Assembly (NCBI GenBank): GCA_944390315.1
Contig: CALXPO010000012.1
Span: 96,912-160,911 of the forward strand
Direction: 5' to 3'
DNA length: 64,000 nucleotides
From: an uncultured Alphaproteobacteria bacterium
GTDB taxonomy: Bacteria > Pseudomonadota > Alphaproteobacteria > RF32 > CAG-239
Below the pieces are notes generated by a model. That model did no database searches and had not been told where the DNA came from. It saw only the letters and a program-made list of their open reading frames with translations. Made by a program: the position numbers and the translations under genes. This document shows positions 18,070 through 27,948 of the stretch, piece by piece (the first letter of the stretch is position 1; each line of letters begins with the position of its first letter).

Positions 18070-19044
18070 ATGAGTGAAAATCAACCTGCCGTTTTGGATT
18101 TTGAAAAGAAGATTAACGAGATTGAAGAAAAAATAAAAATGTTAAATGCGCTGGCCAAAGACAGCGATATGAATATAGATAAAGAACTCAATCGATTGCA
18201 ACAAAAATTAGAGAAGCAAATAAAAATGTCTTATGCCAATTTAACGCCCTGGCAGCGTGTCCAAATCGCACGCCATCCGGAACGTCCGCAATGTTTGGAT
18301 TATGTCAATGGTTTGATCGAAGATTTTGTACCGTTGTGTGGGGACAGACTTTTTGCCGACGATGCCACCATGATTGGCGGTATAGGCTTTTTTAAGGGCA
18401 TTTCCGTTGTCGTGCTCGGACAAGAAAAGGGAAAAGATTTAGAAACCCGTGTTAAGTATAATTTCGGAATGGCCAAACCTGAAGGTTATCGTAAAGCTCA
18501 ACGCTTGATGAGTTTGGCGGATAAATTTAATATGCCGGTTATCTGCTTTGTTGATACCGACGGTGCATATCCGGGGATTGAGTCGGAAGCCCGCGGTCAG
18601 GCCGAAGCAATCGCTTCATCAATACAAAAGTGCCTGCAACTGAAAGTACCGTTGATTTCGGTAATTATAGGCATGGGCGGCAGCGGCGGCGCCATAGCGA
18701 TAGCAGCAGCCAACAGAGTTTTGATGTTGGAAAATTCCATTTATTCTGTTATTTCTCCCGAAGGCTGTGCATCTATTTTGTGGCGTTCAAGCGATAAGGC
18801 AAAAGAAGCGGCAGAGGCGTTAAAGCTGACGGCTCAGGATTTAAAATCATTTAACGTAATTGATGAAATTATTCCGGAACCGGAAGGCGGAGCACACCGC
18901 GACAGTGTTGCTACAATAGAAAAAGTCGGAGATTGTATATACAAACATTTGCAAGAACTGTTGCCGCTTTCGCGTGAGGAATTAAAAAAACAAAGAAATA
19001 CGAAATTTTTGGAGATGGGCCGAAATTTGAATATAGAGGCGTAA
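18070..19044 (+). CDS. accA: acetyl-CoA carboxylase carboxyltransferase subunit alpha
   Basis: With AccD it transfers the carboxyl group from biotin to acetyl-CoA, the first step of fatty-acid synthesis. The 324-residue product has normal length. Conserved stretches include TPWQRVQIARHPERP, FGMAKPEGYRKA near residue 137, and the glycine-rich GMGGSGGAIAIA near residues 201-212 that forms the acyl-CoA oxyanion site. rmuC starts one base after the stop. accD is 2 kb downstream on the same strand, so both carboxyltransferase subunits are near each other but not adjacent. Confidence 0.97.
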   Translation: MSENQPAVLDFEKKINEIEEKIKMLNALAKDSDMNIDKELNRLQQKLEKQIKMSYANLTPWQRVQIARHPERPQCLDYVNGLIEDFVPLCGDRLFADDATMIGGIGFFKGISVVVLGQEKGKDLETRVKYNFGMAKPEGYRKAQRLMSLADKFNMPVICFVDTDGAYPGIESEARGQAEAIASSIQKCLQLKVPLISVIIGMGGSGGAIAIAAANRVLMLENSIYSVISPEGCASILWRSSDKAKEAAEALKLTAQDLKSFNVIDEIIPEPEGGAHRDSVATIEKVGDCIYKHLQELLPLSREELKKQRNTKFLEMGRNLNIEA

Positions 19045-19045
19045 G

Positions 19046-20137
19046 ATGAACTTGTCTCCGTTGGAAATCGGATTGATTGCGGTAACGATTATACTTTTAC
19101 TGATTATTACCGCAATTTTGCTATTTAAAAGCAAGTCGCAAAATATGGATAATACATTTTTGCGCTCACAGATGGAACTTTCAGGAAGACTCAGCCAGTT
19201 TTTTGAACATTATACCCTCAATCAAGATAAAATATCGCAATTACTGACCGAGCAAAAGGTATCAATTTTAAAAATGATAGACGACAAATTGTTGCAAGTG
19301 ACCCAACAAGTCGGAGACGGATTGAGAATTACAAGCAACAAGACAGATGAAACACTTGCCATGTTGAGGGAACGTCTGGTAAAAATAGACGCAGCACAGC
19401 AAAAGATATCAGGTTTGTCGGAACAAGTTGTGTCTTTACAAGAAATTTTATCAAATAAACAGTCGCGGGGAGCTTTCGGCGAAATACAGCTATATGACTT
19501 GATAACGAATATTCTTCCTCCGTCGGTATATTCTTTTCAGGCAGTCATGAGCAATCAAAAACGAGCCGACTGCTTGTTACGATTGCCTAATCCGCCGGGA
19601 GCCATCGTCGTTGATTCCAAATTTCCGCTTGAGAGCTATCAAGCTCTTTTGCAAGCGCAAAACGAAAAAGAAAAAACGGAAGCTGAAAAATTTTTTAGGA
19701 CTTCGGTTGCCAAACATATCAAAGATATAGCCGAAAAATATATAATTCCCGGAGAAACGGCAGATTCGGCTTTAATGTTTTTGCCGTCGGAGTCGGTTTA
19801 TGCAGAATTGTATGCACATTTTCCCGAAGTTGTTGACTATTCTTATAAAATGAAAGTCTGGGTTGTCTCGCCCACAACATTAATGGCAACTCTGCATACA
19901 ATCAGAGCCGTATTAAAAGATGTTAAAATGCAAGAACAAAGCGGCATTATTCAAAAAGAAGTTATTCGAATGGGAGAAGATGTGGCGCGTTTGGCAGAGC
20001 GTGTTGAAAGTTTGAGCAAACATTTTGAACAAGCACAAAAAGATATTGTCGATGTCAAAACATCATCCATAAAAATAACACGCAAGATTGCATATATAGG
20101 AGATATAGATACGGAAAAAAATAACAATTTGTCCTGA
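19046..20137 (+). CDS. rmuC: DNA recombination protein RmuC
   Basis: A 363-residue RmuC-family protein, linked to limiting DNA inversions and rearrangements; the C-terminal half is a predicted nuclease-like domain. The N-terminus has one membrane helix (LIAVTIILLLIITAILLF), then a coiled-coil region, then the RmuC domain from about residue 140 with GAFGEIQLYDLI, RADCLLRLPNP and VVDSKFPLE, which are family signatures. It starts one base after accA, so it is probably translated from the same message. It is shorter than the E. coli protein because its coiled coil is shorter. Confidence 0.93.
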   Translation: MNLSPLEIGLIAVTIILLLIITAILLFKSKSQNMDNTFLRSQMELSGRLSQFFEHYTLNQDKISQLLTEQKVSILKMIDDKLLQVTQQVGDGLRITSNKTDETLAMLRERLVKIDAAQQKISGLSEQVVSLQEILSNKQSRGAFGEIQLYDLITNILPPSVYSFQAVMSNQKRADCLLRLPNPPGAIVVDSKFPLESYQALLQAQNEKEKTEAEKFFRTSVAKHIKDIAEKYIIPGETADSALMFLPSESVYAELYAHFPEVVDYSYKMKVWVVSPTTLMATLHTIRAVLKDVKMQEQSGIIQKEVIRMGEDVARLAERVESLSKHFEQAQKDIVDVKTSSIKITRKIAYIGDIDTEKNNNLS

Positions 20138-20254
20138 TGCCAAACGGTTTTTGTTGACAAAAGGATATAAAAATCTTTGTATACGCAACAAGATGTATTG
20201 ATTTATAAAATAAAAAAAGGTAATTTACAGTAAACATATTGAAAGAGGTATAAA

Positions 20255-20542
20255 GTGACTAAATCAGAATTAATTGAAAAAATTGCAGCTAAAAATCCTA
20301 ATTTGACTTTAAAAGAAATAGACAGGATTGTCAGTGTTGTTTTTGAAAGTATCATAGGAGCTTTGGCAGAAGGAGAAAGAGTTGAATTTAGAGGATTCGG
20401 TGCATTTTCGGTCCGCACTCGCTCTCCGCGTATGGCAAAAAATCCGCGTACCGGCGAAAAATTGAACGTTGGTGAACGCAATATTCCTCATTTTAAGGCA
20501 GGAAAACAATTATATGAGTTGCTTAATCAGTCTAAGCACTAA
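20255..20542 (+). CDS. ihfB: integration host factor subunit beta
   Basis: Nucleoid protein of the HU/IHF family that bends DNA at specific sites, working as a heterodimer with IHF alpha. The 95-residue product has the DNA-binding arm sequence GFGAFSVRTRSPRMAKNPRTG, typical of IHF beta. The start is a GTG at 20255, six bases after GAAAGAGG. It precedes lapA, a frequent arrangement in alphaproteobacteria, which supports IHF beta over HU. Confidence 0.92.
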   Translation: MTKSELIEKIAAKNPNLTLKEIDRIVSVVFESIIGALAEGERVEFRGFGAFSVRTRSPRMAKNPRTGEKLNVGERNIPHFKAGKQLYELLNQSKH

Positions 20543-20580
20543 TCATATTTATTATCAATTATAATAAGGAGGCAACGTTC

Positions 20581-21015
20581 ATGGGTTTTATAAAAATGGT
20601 AATCGGATTGCCGCTGATTGTTGTTATAGCTGTTTTTGCATTTGTCAATAATGATATGGCGACATTTAGCTTATGGCCGTTTGGCATGGAAATTACATTA
20701 TCGTTGAGCGTTGCCATCGTTTTTTTAGTTGTTTTCGGGTATATTATCGGTAAACTTGATTCGTGGTTGTCTTATGCTCCTTTGCGTCGGGCTCTTCGTG
20801 CACAACAAAAACAAAACAAAAAATTGAGTAAAGAACAACAAGAATTGGCAGGCAAAGTGGAAAGTCTCAAAGGAGATTTGGAAACAGCCAAGGCAAAAAT
20901 CGAACCACCGGTAGAATATCTCAGACCGGAAAATAAAAAAACGAGTTTAAAGGACAAATTTTCAAATCTGTTTAAGCGAAAAGAAAAACCGAAAGATGAC
21001 TTTTGGTGCTTATAA
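20581..21015 (+). CDS. lapA: LapA-domain inner-membrane protein
   Basis: A 144-residue protein with two membrane helices (VIGLPLIVVIAVFAFV near 6-21, and LSLSVAIVFLVVFGYIIG near 40-57), then a coiled-coil cytoplasmic segment (RALRAQQKQNKKLSKEQQEL) and a basic tail. It matches the LapA (lipopolysaccharide assembly A) family, which in enterobacteria helps control LPS synthesis with LapB. A strong AAGGAGG ribosome site precedes the ATG. Placement next to ihfB is common. The role in this organism is inferred only. Confidence 0.82.
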   Translation: MGFIKMVIGLPLIVVIAVFAFVNNDMATFSLWPFGMEITLSLSVAIVFLVVFGYIIGKLDSWLSYAPLRRALRAQQKQNKKLSKEQQELAGKVESLKGDLETAKAKIEPPVEYLRPENKKTSLKDKFSNLFKRKEKPKDDFWCL

Positions 21016-21033
21016 TATGTAAAGGATAAAAAA

Positions 21034-21930
21034 ATGAATTGGCTGTCCGATTTTGTTCGCCCAAAGATAAAGAAAACAACACCAAAGGAAATAGCTGACG
21101 ATTTGTGGCTGAAATGCCCCGGTTGCGGAGAATTGCTGTTTTCAAAGGAACTAAAAAAGACATGGTATGTCTGCCCCAAGTGTGGCTATCATCTGCGTCT
21201 ATACCTTGATAAGCGGCTAAAACTTTTGTTTGACGGTACTTATACCGAATTTGATTTGCCCGAAATTAAAGAAGATCCATTGAAGTTTAAGGATACAAAA
21301 AGATATGTCGATAGATTAAAAGCCTATCGCAAAAGTACGGGAAATCAAGATGCCATAAAAGTGGCAAGAGGAAATATCGGCGGTATCAAATGTGTGGTTG
21401 CCGCTCTAGATTTTGCTTTTATGGGTGGTTCTATGGGTATGGCCGTCGGCGAGGGTATTGTTAAAGCCGCAGAATATGCGGTCAAAAACAAATTGCCGTT
21501 GATTACGGTTGCCAACTCGGGCGGCGCACGTATGCAGGAAGGTATTTTGTCCTTAATGCAAATGGCAAGGACAACCTCGGCCGTCAATATGGTTAAGGAA
21601 AATGGTTTGCCTTTCATCTCAATAATGGCAGATCCGACAACCGGAGGAGTATCGGCATCTTTTGCCATGCTTGGAGATATTCATATAGCCGAAAAAGGTT
21701 GTTTAATAGGCTTTGCCGGTCCACGCGTTATTGAACAAACGATCAGAGAAAAACTGCCGGAAGGTTTTCAACGTGCTGAATATTTGCGAGAACACGGCAT
21801 GGTGGATGTTGTTGTGACTCGTTCGGAAATGAAACCGACATTAGTCAAGATATTGAGTATTTTGACGCATCGCAAAGTCGACAGCGAACATATGAAAAGC
21901 GAACCTCTAAAAAGCAAAAACACAAAATAA
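21034..21930 (+). CDS. accD: acetyl-CoA carboxylase carboxyltransferase subunit beta
   Basis: Partner of AccA. The 298-residue protein carries the N-terminal four-cysteine zinc ribbon (CPGC near residues 28-31 and CPKC near 47-50). The biotin/acyl-CoA half contains FMGGSMGMAVGE near residue 130 and SGGARMQEG near 167, both family hallmarks. Length is normal. It is 18 bases after lapA, so lapA-accD and possibly ihfB form an operon. The C-terminus has a Lys/Ser-rich extension of little consequence. Confidence 0.97.
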   Translation: MNWLSDFVRPKIKKTTPKEIADDLWLKCPGCGELLFSKELKKTWYVCPKCGYHLRLYLDKRLKLLFDGTYTEFDLPEIKEDPLKFKDTKRYVDRLKAYRKSTGNQDAIKVARGNIGGIKCVVAALDFAFMGGSMGMAVGEGIVKAAEYAVKNKLPLITVANSGGARMQEGILSLMQMARTTSAVNMVKENGLPFISIMADPTTGGVSASFAMLGDIHIAEKGCLIGFAGPRVIEQTIREKLPEGFQRAEYLREHGMVDVVVTRSEMKPTLVKILSILTHRKVDSEHMKSEPLKSKNTK

Positions 21931-21978
21931 AATATGTAAAAGGCTCGGGTCGGGCAAATTTTTTGACAGGAGACGACT

Positions 21979-23466
21979 ATGCTGGAATTAAAACATCTGC
22001 CGATATCTTCATTTAGTGAAAATATTGCTTACATTCATCGTGAATGCCCGATTTATAAGCTGGATAACATAAAAAGCATGACCAGAATAGAAATCCATGG
22101 GGGACAAACTCCGGTTTATGCTTTTCTCCAAATCGTTGATAGCAGCAAAATTATTCGTCCCGACGAGCTGGGACTGAATACCGAGGCTTTTCGTCAAATG
22201 GGCTTGGCAGAGGGGTCCAAGGTTTCTTTAACGTTAACGCCTCCGGCACCGAGTATGAGTTCGGTACGTCGTAAAATTAGCGGTAATATCTTAAGCGACA
22301 AAGAATATGCGGAGATTGTATCGGATATTGAAAGTCGCCGCTATTCAAATATGGATATAGCTTCGTTTTTGGTTGCCATTGGTTCTTTCACGACACCAAA
22401 TGAATTGTTGGCTCTGACAGAGGCGCTAAGAGGGGATAGAATAATTGACTGGGGCAGCGAAGAAATTGTCGCAGATCATTGTTGTCTGGGAGAAATCCCC
22501 GGAAATAAAGTTGATTTGATATTAACGGCAATTGTTGCCGCTTATGGCTTACCGATACCCAAGACGGTTTCTTGTGTAAGCAACGGTCTTTCAAGTTTTG
22601 CTGATACAATGAAAATTTTTGCCGGAACAGATTTAGATGTTCGCAGTCTTAAAAAGCAAGTTTTGGAGAAGAGAGGAGCTATTGTTGAACTTGATTCCTT
22701 AGAAATTGCAGCGGCAGATAAATTAATTTCGACGGTAGAACAACAAAATGGTCTGAGTACGTTGGAACGTGCGGTTACGTCGATTTTGGCCACCAAAGCT
22801 GCTGCCGGAATATCTCATTTGTTGATAGATATACCTGTTGGTCCGCGGGCAAAAGTTAAAAATACGCAAGAAGCCATGCGCTTAAGAAAATTAATAGAGT
22901 ATATTGGCGATATGATGGAGCTCAATGTCGATGTTGTAATTACCGATGGCTCAGAACCGATAGGAAACGGCATAGGCGCGGTTTTAGAGGCCAGAGATAT
23001 AATGAAGGTGCTAACAAATAAAGAAGATGCGCCGGAGGACTTAAAAGAAAAAGCTCTGTTTTTAGCGGGAAGAATTTTAGAATTTGATCCCAAACTAAGA
23101 GGCGGACAAGGATATGTCGTAGCAAAAGAACTTCTACGCTCAGGTAAAGCATTTGACGCGATGGAGCAAATTATAAAATCCCAAGGAAAAACCAAGGAAC
23201 AAGCGCAATTAGGTCATCTGACCAGAGATATTGTTGCGGACGTAGACGGTGAAGTCAAAAAAATAGATAATATGTTTATATCGCGTTTAAGCGTTTTATG
23301 CGGGAGCGGACAATACCCCGGAGCCGGCATAGATCTGGTTAAAAAGACGGGAGATAAAGTGACGGCCGGCGATATCTTATATCGTATATATTCATGCAAT
23401 TCTAATGACTTTGCCTTTGCGGGGACAGTATTAGAAAATGGTAAAAACGGGTTTGATATCAGCTAA
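21979..23466 (+). CDS. thymidine/AMP phosphorylase family protein with altered active-site motifs
   Basis: A 495-residue member of the long, archaeal-type branch (AMP phosphorylase/thymidine phosphorylase) with an extra N-terminal domain of about 80 residues. The core fold is clearly present: IPGNK, FADTMK, DIPVGPRAKV, ITDGSEPIGNGIG and a C-terminal barrel ending AGDILYRIY. Key positions differ from the family. The K-H pair of the phosphate-binding motif (family KHxxGG) is His167-Cys168, with Glu172 in place of a glycine. The arginine of the family SSRAIT motif is Cys199. Classic nucleoside phosphorolysis is therefore doubtful. It follows accD by 48 bases. Confidence 0.78.
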   Translation: MLELKHLPISSFSENIAYIHRECPIYKLDNIKSMTRIEIHGGQTPVYAFLQIVDSSKIIRPDELGLNTEAFRQMGLAEGSKVSLTLTPPAPSMSSVRRKISGNILSDKEYAEIVSDIESRRYSNMDIASFLVAIGSFTTPNELLALTEALRGDRIIDWGSEEIVADHCCLGEIPGNKVDLILTAIVAAYGLPIPKTVSCVSNGLSSFADTMKIFAGTDLDVRSLKKQVLEKRGAIVELDSLEIAAADKLISTVEQQNGLSTLERAVTSILATKAAAGISHLLIDIPVGPRAKVKNTQEAMRLRKLIEYIGDMMELNVDVVITDGSEPIGNGIGAVLEARDIMKVLTNKEDAPEDLKEKALFLAGRILEFDPKLRGGQGYVVAKELLRSGKAFDAMEQIIKSQGKTKEQAQLGHLTRDIVADVDGEVKKIDNMFISRLSVLCGSGQYPGAGIDLVKKTGDKVTAGDILYRIYSCNSNDFAFAGTVLENGKNGFDIS

Positions 23467-23490
23467 TATAAATAAGAATTGTGAAATAAA

Positions 23491-23528
23491 AAATAAGCGG
23501 TGTTGCTACGAAATGCCGCTTATTTTTT
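23491..23528 (+). terminator. terminator after the phosphorylase-like gene
   Basis: AAATAAGCGG at 23491-23500 pairs perfectly with CCGCTTATTT at 23516-23525, followed by a T-rich run. It separates the ihfB-lapA-accD-phosphorylase transcript from dnaK. Confidence 0.85.
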
Positions 23529-23564
23529 ATTTAAAAGAAATTTGAAAAAAATTTGTTTTGGCTA

Positions 23565-23594
23565 TTGCTAATAAAAAAAGCGCTACCTATATAA
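23565..23594 (+). promoter_or_regulatory. possible dnaK promoter
   Basis: TTGCTA at 23565 and TATATAA at 23588 are spaced 17 bases apart, 45 bases before the dnaK ATG. The match to sigma-70 is moderate. I did not find a convincing sigma-32 (heat-shock) motif or a CIRCE repeat in this spacer. Confidence 0.35.
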
Positions 23595-23638
23595 CAGTTT
23601 AGAAAGTTAAAAAGATTAATTAACATAAGGAAAAGATT

Positions 23639-25546
23639 ATGAGCAATAAAGTTCTTGGTATCGACTTAGGTACGACCAATTCCTGCTTTGCCGTTATGGA
23701 AGGCGGGGAGGCAAAAGTTTTGGAAAATAGTGAAGGTGCTCGTACAACGCCTTCAATCGTTGCTTTTACCGACAACGAAAGATTGGTTGGTGCCGCAGCA
23801 AAACGTCAGGCAGTTACCAATCCTGAAAATACCTTATTTGCTATTAAACGTTTAATCGGACGTCGCTATGATTCTCCAGAAGTCGAAAAAGACAAAAAAC
23901 TGGTTCCGTTTAAGATTATTCCGGGCGATAACGGTGATGCTTGGGTAGAGGTTAAAGGTCAAAAATATGCACCGTCTCAAATTTCGGCTATAGTTTTGCA
24001 AAAAATTAAAGAATATGCCGAAAGCTATTTAGGAGAAAAGATTGACAAGGCGGTTATTACCGTTCCGGCATATTTTAATGACTCGCAACGTCAGGCCACA
24101 AAGGATGCCGGTAAGATAGCAGGGTTAGATGTTCTGCGTATCATTAACGAACCGACGGCAGCAGCTTTGGCCTATGGTTTGGATAAAAATAAGAATGGTA
24201 CGATTGCCGTTTATGACTTGGGCGGCGGTACATTTGATATTTCCATTTTGGAAATCGGTGATGGTGTATTTGAAGTTAAGTCGACAAACGGTGATACATT
24301 CTTGGGCGGTGAAGACTTTGACCAACGTATTGTTAACTATTTAGCCGATGAATTTAAGAAAGAAACGGGTATTGATTTGAAGAACGATCGTTTGGCACTG
24401 CAACGTTTGAAAGAGGCTGCAGAAAAAGCAAAAATCGAATTGTCTTCAGCTACACAAACGGATGTAAACTTGCCGTTTATTACGGCAGATGCCACAGGTC
24501 CTAAACACTTGAATATTAAATTGACACGAGCCAAATTGGAATCTTTGGTTGATGATTTGATTGAACGTACGGTTGAGCCTTGCCGTAAGGCGTTGGCAGA
24601 TGCCGGCTTAAAAGCTAACGAAGTCAGCGAAGTCATCTTGGTAGGTGGTATGACTCGTATGCCGAAAGTTCAAGAAAAAGTAAAAGAAATTTTTGGTAAA
24701 GAGCCTCACAAAGGTGTTAACCCTGATGAAGTCGTTGCAGTTGGTGCAGCCATCCAAGGCGGTGTTTTGATGGGCGATGTTAAAGACGTCTTGCTTTTGG
24801 ATGTTACACCGTTGTCTTTGGGTATTGAGACTTTGGGCGGCGTGTTTACACGTTTGATTGATCGTAACACAACGATTCCGACGCGTAAATCTCAGGTATT
24901 TTCGACTGCCGAAGATGGTCAAACAGCTGTTACCATCAGAGTATTCCAAGGTGAACGTGAAATGGCTGCCGACAACAAGTTGCTTGGTCAATTTGATTTG
25001 GTAGGAATTCCGCCTGCACCGCGTGGTATGCCGCAAATTGAAGTTACTTTTGATATAGATGCGAACGGTATAGTTAATGTTTCGGCTAAAGATAAAGCTA
25101 CCAACAAAGAACAGGCTATTCGTATTCAAGCCAGCGGTGGTTTGTCGGATGCCGATATCGAAAAGATGGTAAAAGATGCCGAAGCTAATGCCGAAGCCGA
25201 TAAGAAGAAAAAAGAAGCGGTAGAGACTAAGAATCAAGCTGAGAGTTTGGTTCATACAACGGAAAAAACTTTGAAAGAAAATGCCGACAAGATTTCCGAA
25301 GCCGACAAACAGGCTATAGAGACAGAAATCAATGCCTTGAAGACAGCTTTGGAAGCCGATGATTTGGCAGTTATCAAAGAAAAGAGTGAAAGCCTGATGC
25401 AAGCCTCTTTGAAACTCGGCGAAGCCATGTATAAAAATGCAGGTGCGGCTAATAATGCTGCAGGCAGTACGGCAGGAGCAAACACGGGTACAGAGGCTCC
25501 TAAAGACGAAAAAGTTGTTGATGCTGATTTTGAAGAAGTAAAATAA
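23639..25546 (+). CDS. dnaK: molecular chaperone DnaK (Hsp70)
   Basis: The 635-residue Hsp70 is intact. The nucleotide-binding domain (about 1-380) carries [15 protein letters not shown] at the start, [19 protein letters not shown], and [14 protein letters not shown]. The substrate-binding domain follows, with [20 protein letters not shown]. The C-terminal lid ends in an Ala/Gly/Asn-rich stretch and the EEVK motif. No grpE or dnaJ is adjacent, unlike the usual dnaK-dnaJ order. Terminators flank both ends, so it is probably transcribed alone. The nearest J-protein in the window is at 2945-3514. Confidence 0.98.
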   Translation: MSNKVLGIDLGTTNSCFAVMEGGEAKVLENSEGARTTPSIVAFTDNERLVGAAAKRQAVTNPENTLFAIKRLIGRRYDSPEVEKDKKLVPFKIIPGDNGDAWVEVKGQKYAPSQISAIVLQKIKEYAESYLGEKIDKAVITVPAYFNDSQRQATKDAGKIAGLDVLRIINEPTAAALAYGLDKNKNGTIAVYDLGGGTFDISILEIGDGVFEVKSTNGDTFLGGEDFDQRIVNYLADEFKKETGIDLKNDRLALQRLKEAAEKAKIELSSATQTDVNLPFITADATGPKHLNIKLTRAKLESLVDDLIERTVEPCRKALADAGLKANEVSEVILVGGMTRMPKVQEKVKEIFGKEPHKGVNPDEVVAVGAAIQGGVLMGDVKDVLLLDVTPLSLGIETLGGVFTRLIDRNTTIPTRKSQVFSTAEDGQTAVTIRVFQGEREMAADNKLLGQFDLVGIPPAPRGMPQIEVTFDIDANGIVNVSAKDKATNKEQAIRIQASGGLSDADIEKMVKDAEANAEADKKKKEAVETKNQAESLVHTTEKTLKENADKISEADKQAIETEINALKTALEADDLAVIKEKSESLMQASLKLGEAMYKNAGAANNAAGSTAGANTGTEAPKDEKVVDADFEEVK

Positions 25547-25564
25547 TCTGCCGAAAACTCAAAG

Positions 25565-25602
25565 AACCGGTTTGGTGCTAAAAACGCCAAGCCGGTTTTT
25601 TT
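25565..25602 (+). terminator. dnaK terminator
   Basis: AACCGGTTTGG at 25565-25575 pairs with CCAAGCCGGTT at 25587-25597 (one T-G wobble), followed by seven T's. Confidence 0.9.
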
Positions 25603-25890
25603 ATGAATGCTTTATAAAAGTTGAATGCCGGTATTGAAAAAGCAAATTCCCGCGCTTTTAATCGGTATAAAATCGCAGACTTAACGCTGATTTTAAACAC
25701 ATAGAACACAGAAAAATTCTATTATGCAAAAAGTTTATTAAATGCCTTTTGTGCGAGAGTTGGAAAACTTCGGACAAATTGCTTGGTAAGCATAGGAATG
25801 AAGTAAGTAAAAACGGCGGAAAATTAAACTTAAAAACTTGCCAAATTTGTAGCTTTGCGTTATTTTAGCACAGATTTAAGGATAAGGAAT
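25603..25890 (+). other. spacer between dnaK and parE, no gene seen
   Basis: About 290 bases without a convincing open reading frame, RNA gene or repeat. It presumably contains the parE promoter; I see no clear one. The only notable features are AT-rich tracts and several short near-palindromes. Confidence 0.5.
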
Positions 25891-27879
25891 ATGACGGATT
25901 TATTTGAAGGAAATACTGCTGCAGAGAGCAGTTACTCAGCACAAGACATACAAGTATTAGAAGGTTTGGAAGCGGTTCGTGCCCGTCCCGGGATGTATAT
26001 CGGCGGTACCGACGAGCAAGCTCTGCATCACTTGGTTGCAGAAATACTTGATAATTCAATGGACGAGGCTGTTGCCGGTTTTGCCAATAGGATAGAGTTG
26101 ACGCTTAATGCAGATTATTCCGTAACCGTTAGTGATAACGGTCGAGGTATTCCGGTTGATGCCCATCCGAAGTATCCTGACAAATCGGCACTTGAAGTAA
26201 TTATGACGATGCTTCACTCCGGTGGAAAATTTGGCGGCAATGCCTATAAAGTATCAGGAGGCTTACATGGTGTTGGTGCGTCCGTTGTAAATGCATTGTC
26301 AGAGAGTTTGACCATAGAGGTTGCTCGTGAAAAAAAATTGTATCGCCAACATTATGCCAAAGGTCATCCGATAGATAAGTTGGTACTGGTTGGTAATGCG
26401 CCCAATCGCCGTGGTACGAGCATTACATTTCGCCCAGATCCCGAAATTTTTGGAGCAAATTGCTGTTTTTCACCTAACAAACTTTATCGTATGGCGCGTT
26501 CGAAGGCTTTTTTGTTCAAAGGAATCCATATTTTGTGGAAATGTGCGCCGGAGTTGCTGAGCGAAGGAGATGTTACGCCTGCCGAAGCCGAATTACACTT
26601 TCCGAACGGTCTGAGAGATTTTTTGAATTATCAACTTGGCAGTCGAGCTACGATTAATAAAATGCCGTTTACGGGAGAATCTTTGCTTGCCAACGATGAA
26701 GGCAAAGTTGAATGGGCGGTTACATGGCCCGAAGATGAAAACGGATTTTGCTATTCTTACTGTAACACGGTCATGACGCCGCAAGGCGGAACACACGAAC
26801 TTGGTTTTCGTTCGGCGATGTTAAGAGGCTTAAAAGAATATGCCGAAATGGCCGGTGTAAAAAAAGCCTCGTCGGTCACCGGAGAAGACTTTTTGAGTGA
26901 TGCCTGCATTATGTTGTCGGTATTTATTCGTAATCCGGAGTTTCAAGGTCAAACAAAAGATAAATTGACTTCGACCAAAGCCGTCAGATTGGTAGAACAG
27001 GCGGTCAAAGATTCATTTGACCACTGGTTTTCATCCGATTCGGAAAATGCTTCGGCATTAATGGAATATGTTATTTCACGTTCGGAGTTTCGCAAAAAAA
27101 AGAAAGAAGAGAAAATTCAAAATCGAAAGAGTCCGACCAAACGTTTGCGCCTTCCCGGAAAATTGGCAGATTGCAGCAAACAGGCAGCGGAAGATACCGA
27201 AATCTTTATTGTTGAGGGGGATTCGGCAGGCGGCTCGGCCAAACAGGGACGTGACCGTATGACGCAGGCGATTTTGCCTTTGCGCGGAAAAATTTTGAAT
27301 GTGGCCTCAGCTTCACTTGACAAGATTACTCAAAACCAAGAAATCAAAGATATGATAGAGGCGTTGGGTTGCGGAATTAAGGAAAATTATAAAGAAGAAA
27401 ATCTTCGCTACGAAAAAATTATCATAATGACCGATGCGGATGTTGATGGGGCGCATATTACTTCATTATTGATGACTTTTTTCTACCAACAAATGCCAAA
27501 GTTAATAGAAAATGGACATCTGTTTATTGCAACGCCGCCGCTTTATAAAATTTCAACCGGTGGAAAAAATTTTTACGCTTTGGACGATGAAGACAAAGAC
27601 CGCATTTTGAAAAAAGAAGTTAAAGGCAATCAGAAAGCGGAAATAAGCCGTTTTAAAGGTTTGGGTGAAATGAGCGCGCTTCAACTCAAAGAAACGACAA
27701 TGGACAAAAAGAAACGGACACTTTTAAAAGTAATGATACCCAATACGAATACAGAGGAAGGTAAAGAGGAAGCCTTTGAAACTCGCCGTATGGTTGAGCG
27801 TTTAATGGGAAAAGATCCGGAGTTAAGGTTTAAGTTTATCATCGAAAGAGCAAAATTTGTTGATGATTTAGATATTTAG
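25891..27879 (+). CDS. parE: DNA topoisomerase IV subunit B
   Basis: ATPase subunit of topoisomerase IV, which unlinks daughter chromosomes together with ParC. I place the start at the ATG at 25891 (MTDLFEGN), preceded by AAGGATAAGG; a TTG 36 bases upstream is less likely. The GHKL ATPase domain has the ILDNSMDEA and NGRGIPVD motifs and the glycine-rich GGLHGVGASVVNAL. The toprim part has IVEGDSAGGSAKQGRDR and MTDADVDGAHI. The 662-residue length is typical for ParE, and MYIGGTDEQALHHL favours ParE over GyrB. Confidence 0.95.
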   Translation: MTDLFEGNTAAESSYSAQDIQVLEGLEAVRARPGMYIGGTDEQALHHLVAEILDNSMDEAVAGFANRIELTLNADYSVTVSDNGRGIPVDAHPKYPDKSALEVIMTMLHSGGKFGGNAYKVSGGLHGVGASVVNALSESLTIEVAREKKLYRQHYAKGHPIDKLVLVGNAPNRRGTSITFRPDPEIFGANCCFSPNKLYRMARSKAFLFKGIHILWKCAPELLSEGDVTPAEAELHFPNGLRDFLNYQLGSRATINKMPFTGESLLANDEGKVEWAVTWPEDENGFCYSYCNTVMTPQGGTHELGFRSAMLRGLKEYAEMAGVKKASSVTGEDFLSDACIMLSVFIRNPEFQGQTKDKLTSTKAVRLVEQAVKDSFDHWFSSDSENASALMEYVISRSEFRKKKKEEKIQNRKSPTKRLRLPGKLADCSKQAAEDTEIFIVEGDSAGGSAKQGRDRMTQAILPLRGKILNVASASLDKITQNQEIKDMIEALGCGIKENYKEENLRYEKIIIMTDADVDGAHITSLLMTFFYQQMPKLIENGHLFIATPPLYKISTGGKNFYALDDEDKDRILKKEVKGNQKAEISRFKGLGEMSALQLKETTMDKKKRTLLKVMIPNTNTEEGKEEAFETRRMVERLMGKDPELRFKFIIERAKFVDDLDI

Positions 27880-27948
27880 GAAAACGCATAATTGACATTT
27901 TTGTCAAATTGTGTAAATATAAAGCTACATTCTAAATTATTATATCAT

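Noticed and set aside
23520..23638. CIRCE or sigma-32 site before dnaK
   Set aside because: No nine-base inverted repeat with nine-base spacing and no convincing heat-shock -35/-10 pair was found.
24608..25402. Long open frame on the minus strand opposite dnaK
   Set aside because: It lies wholly within the highly conserved dnaK gene in antisense, has no ribosome site, and its product has an implausible Cys/Phe/Arg composition.
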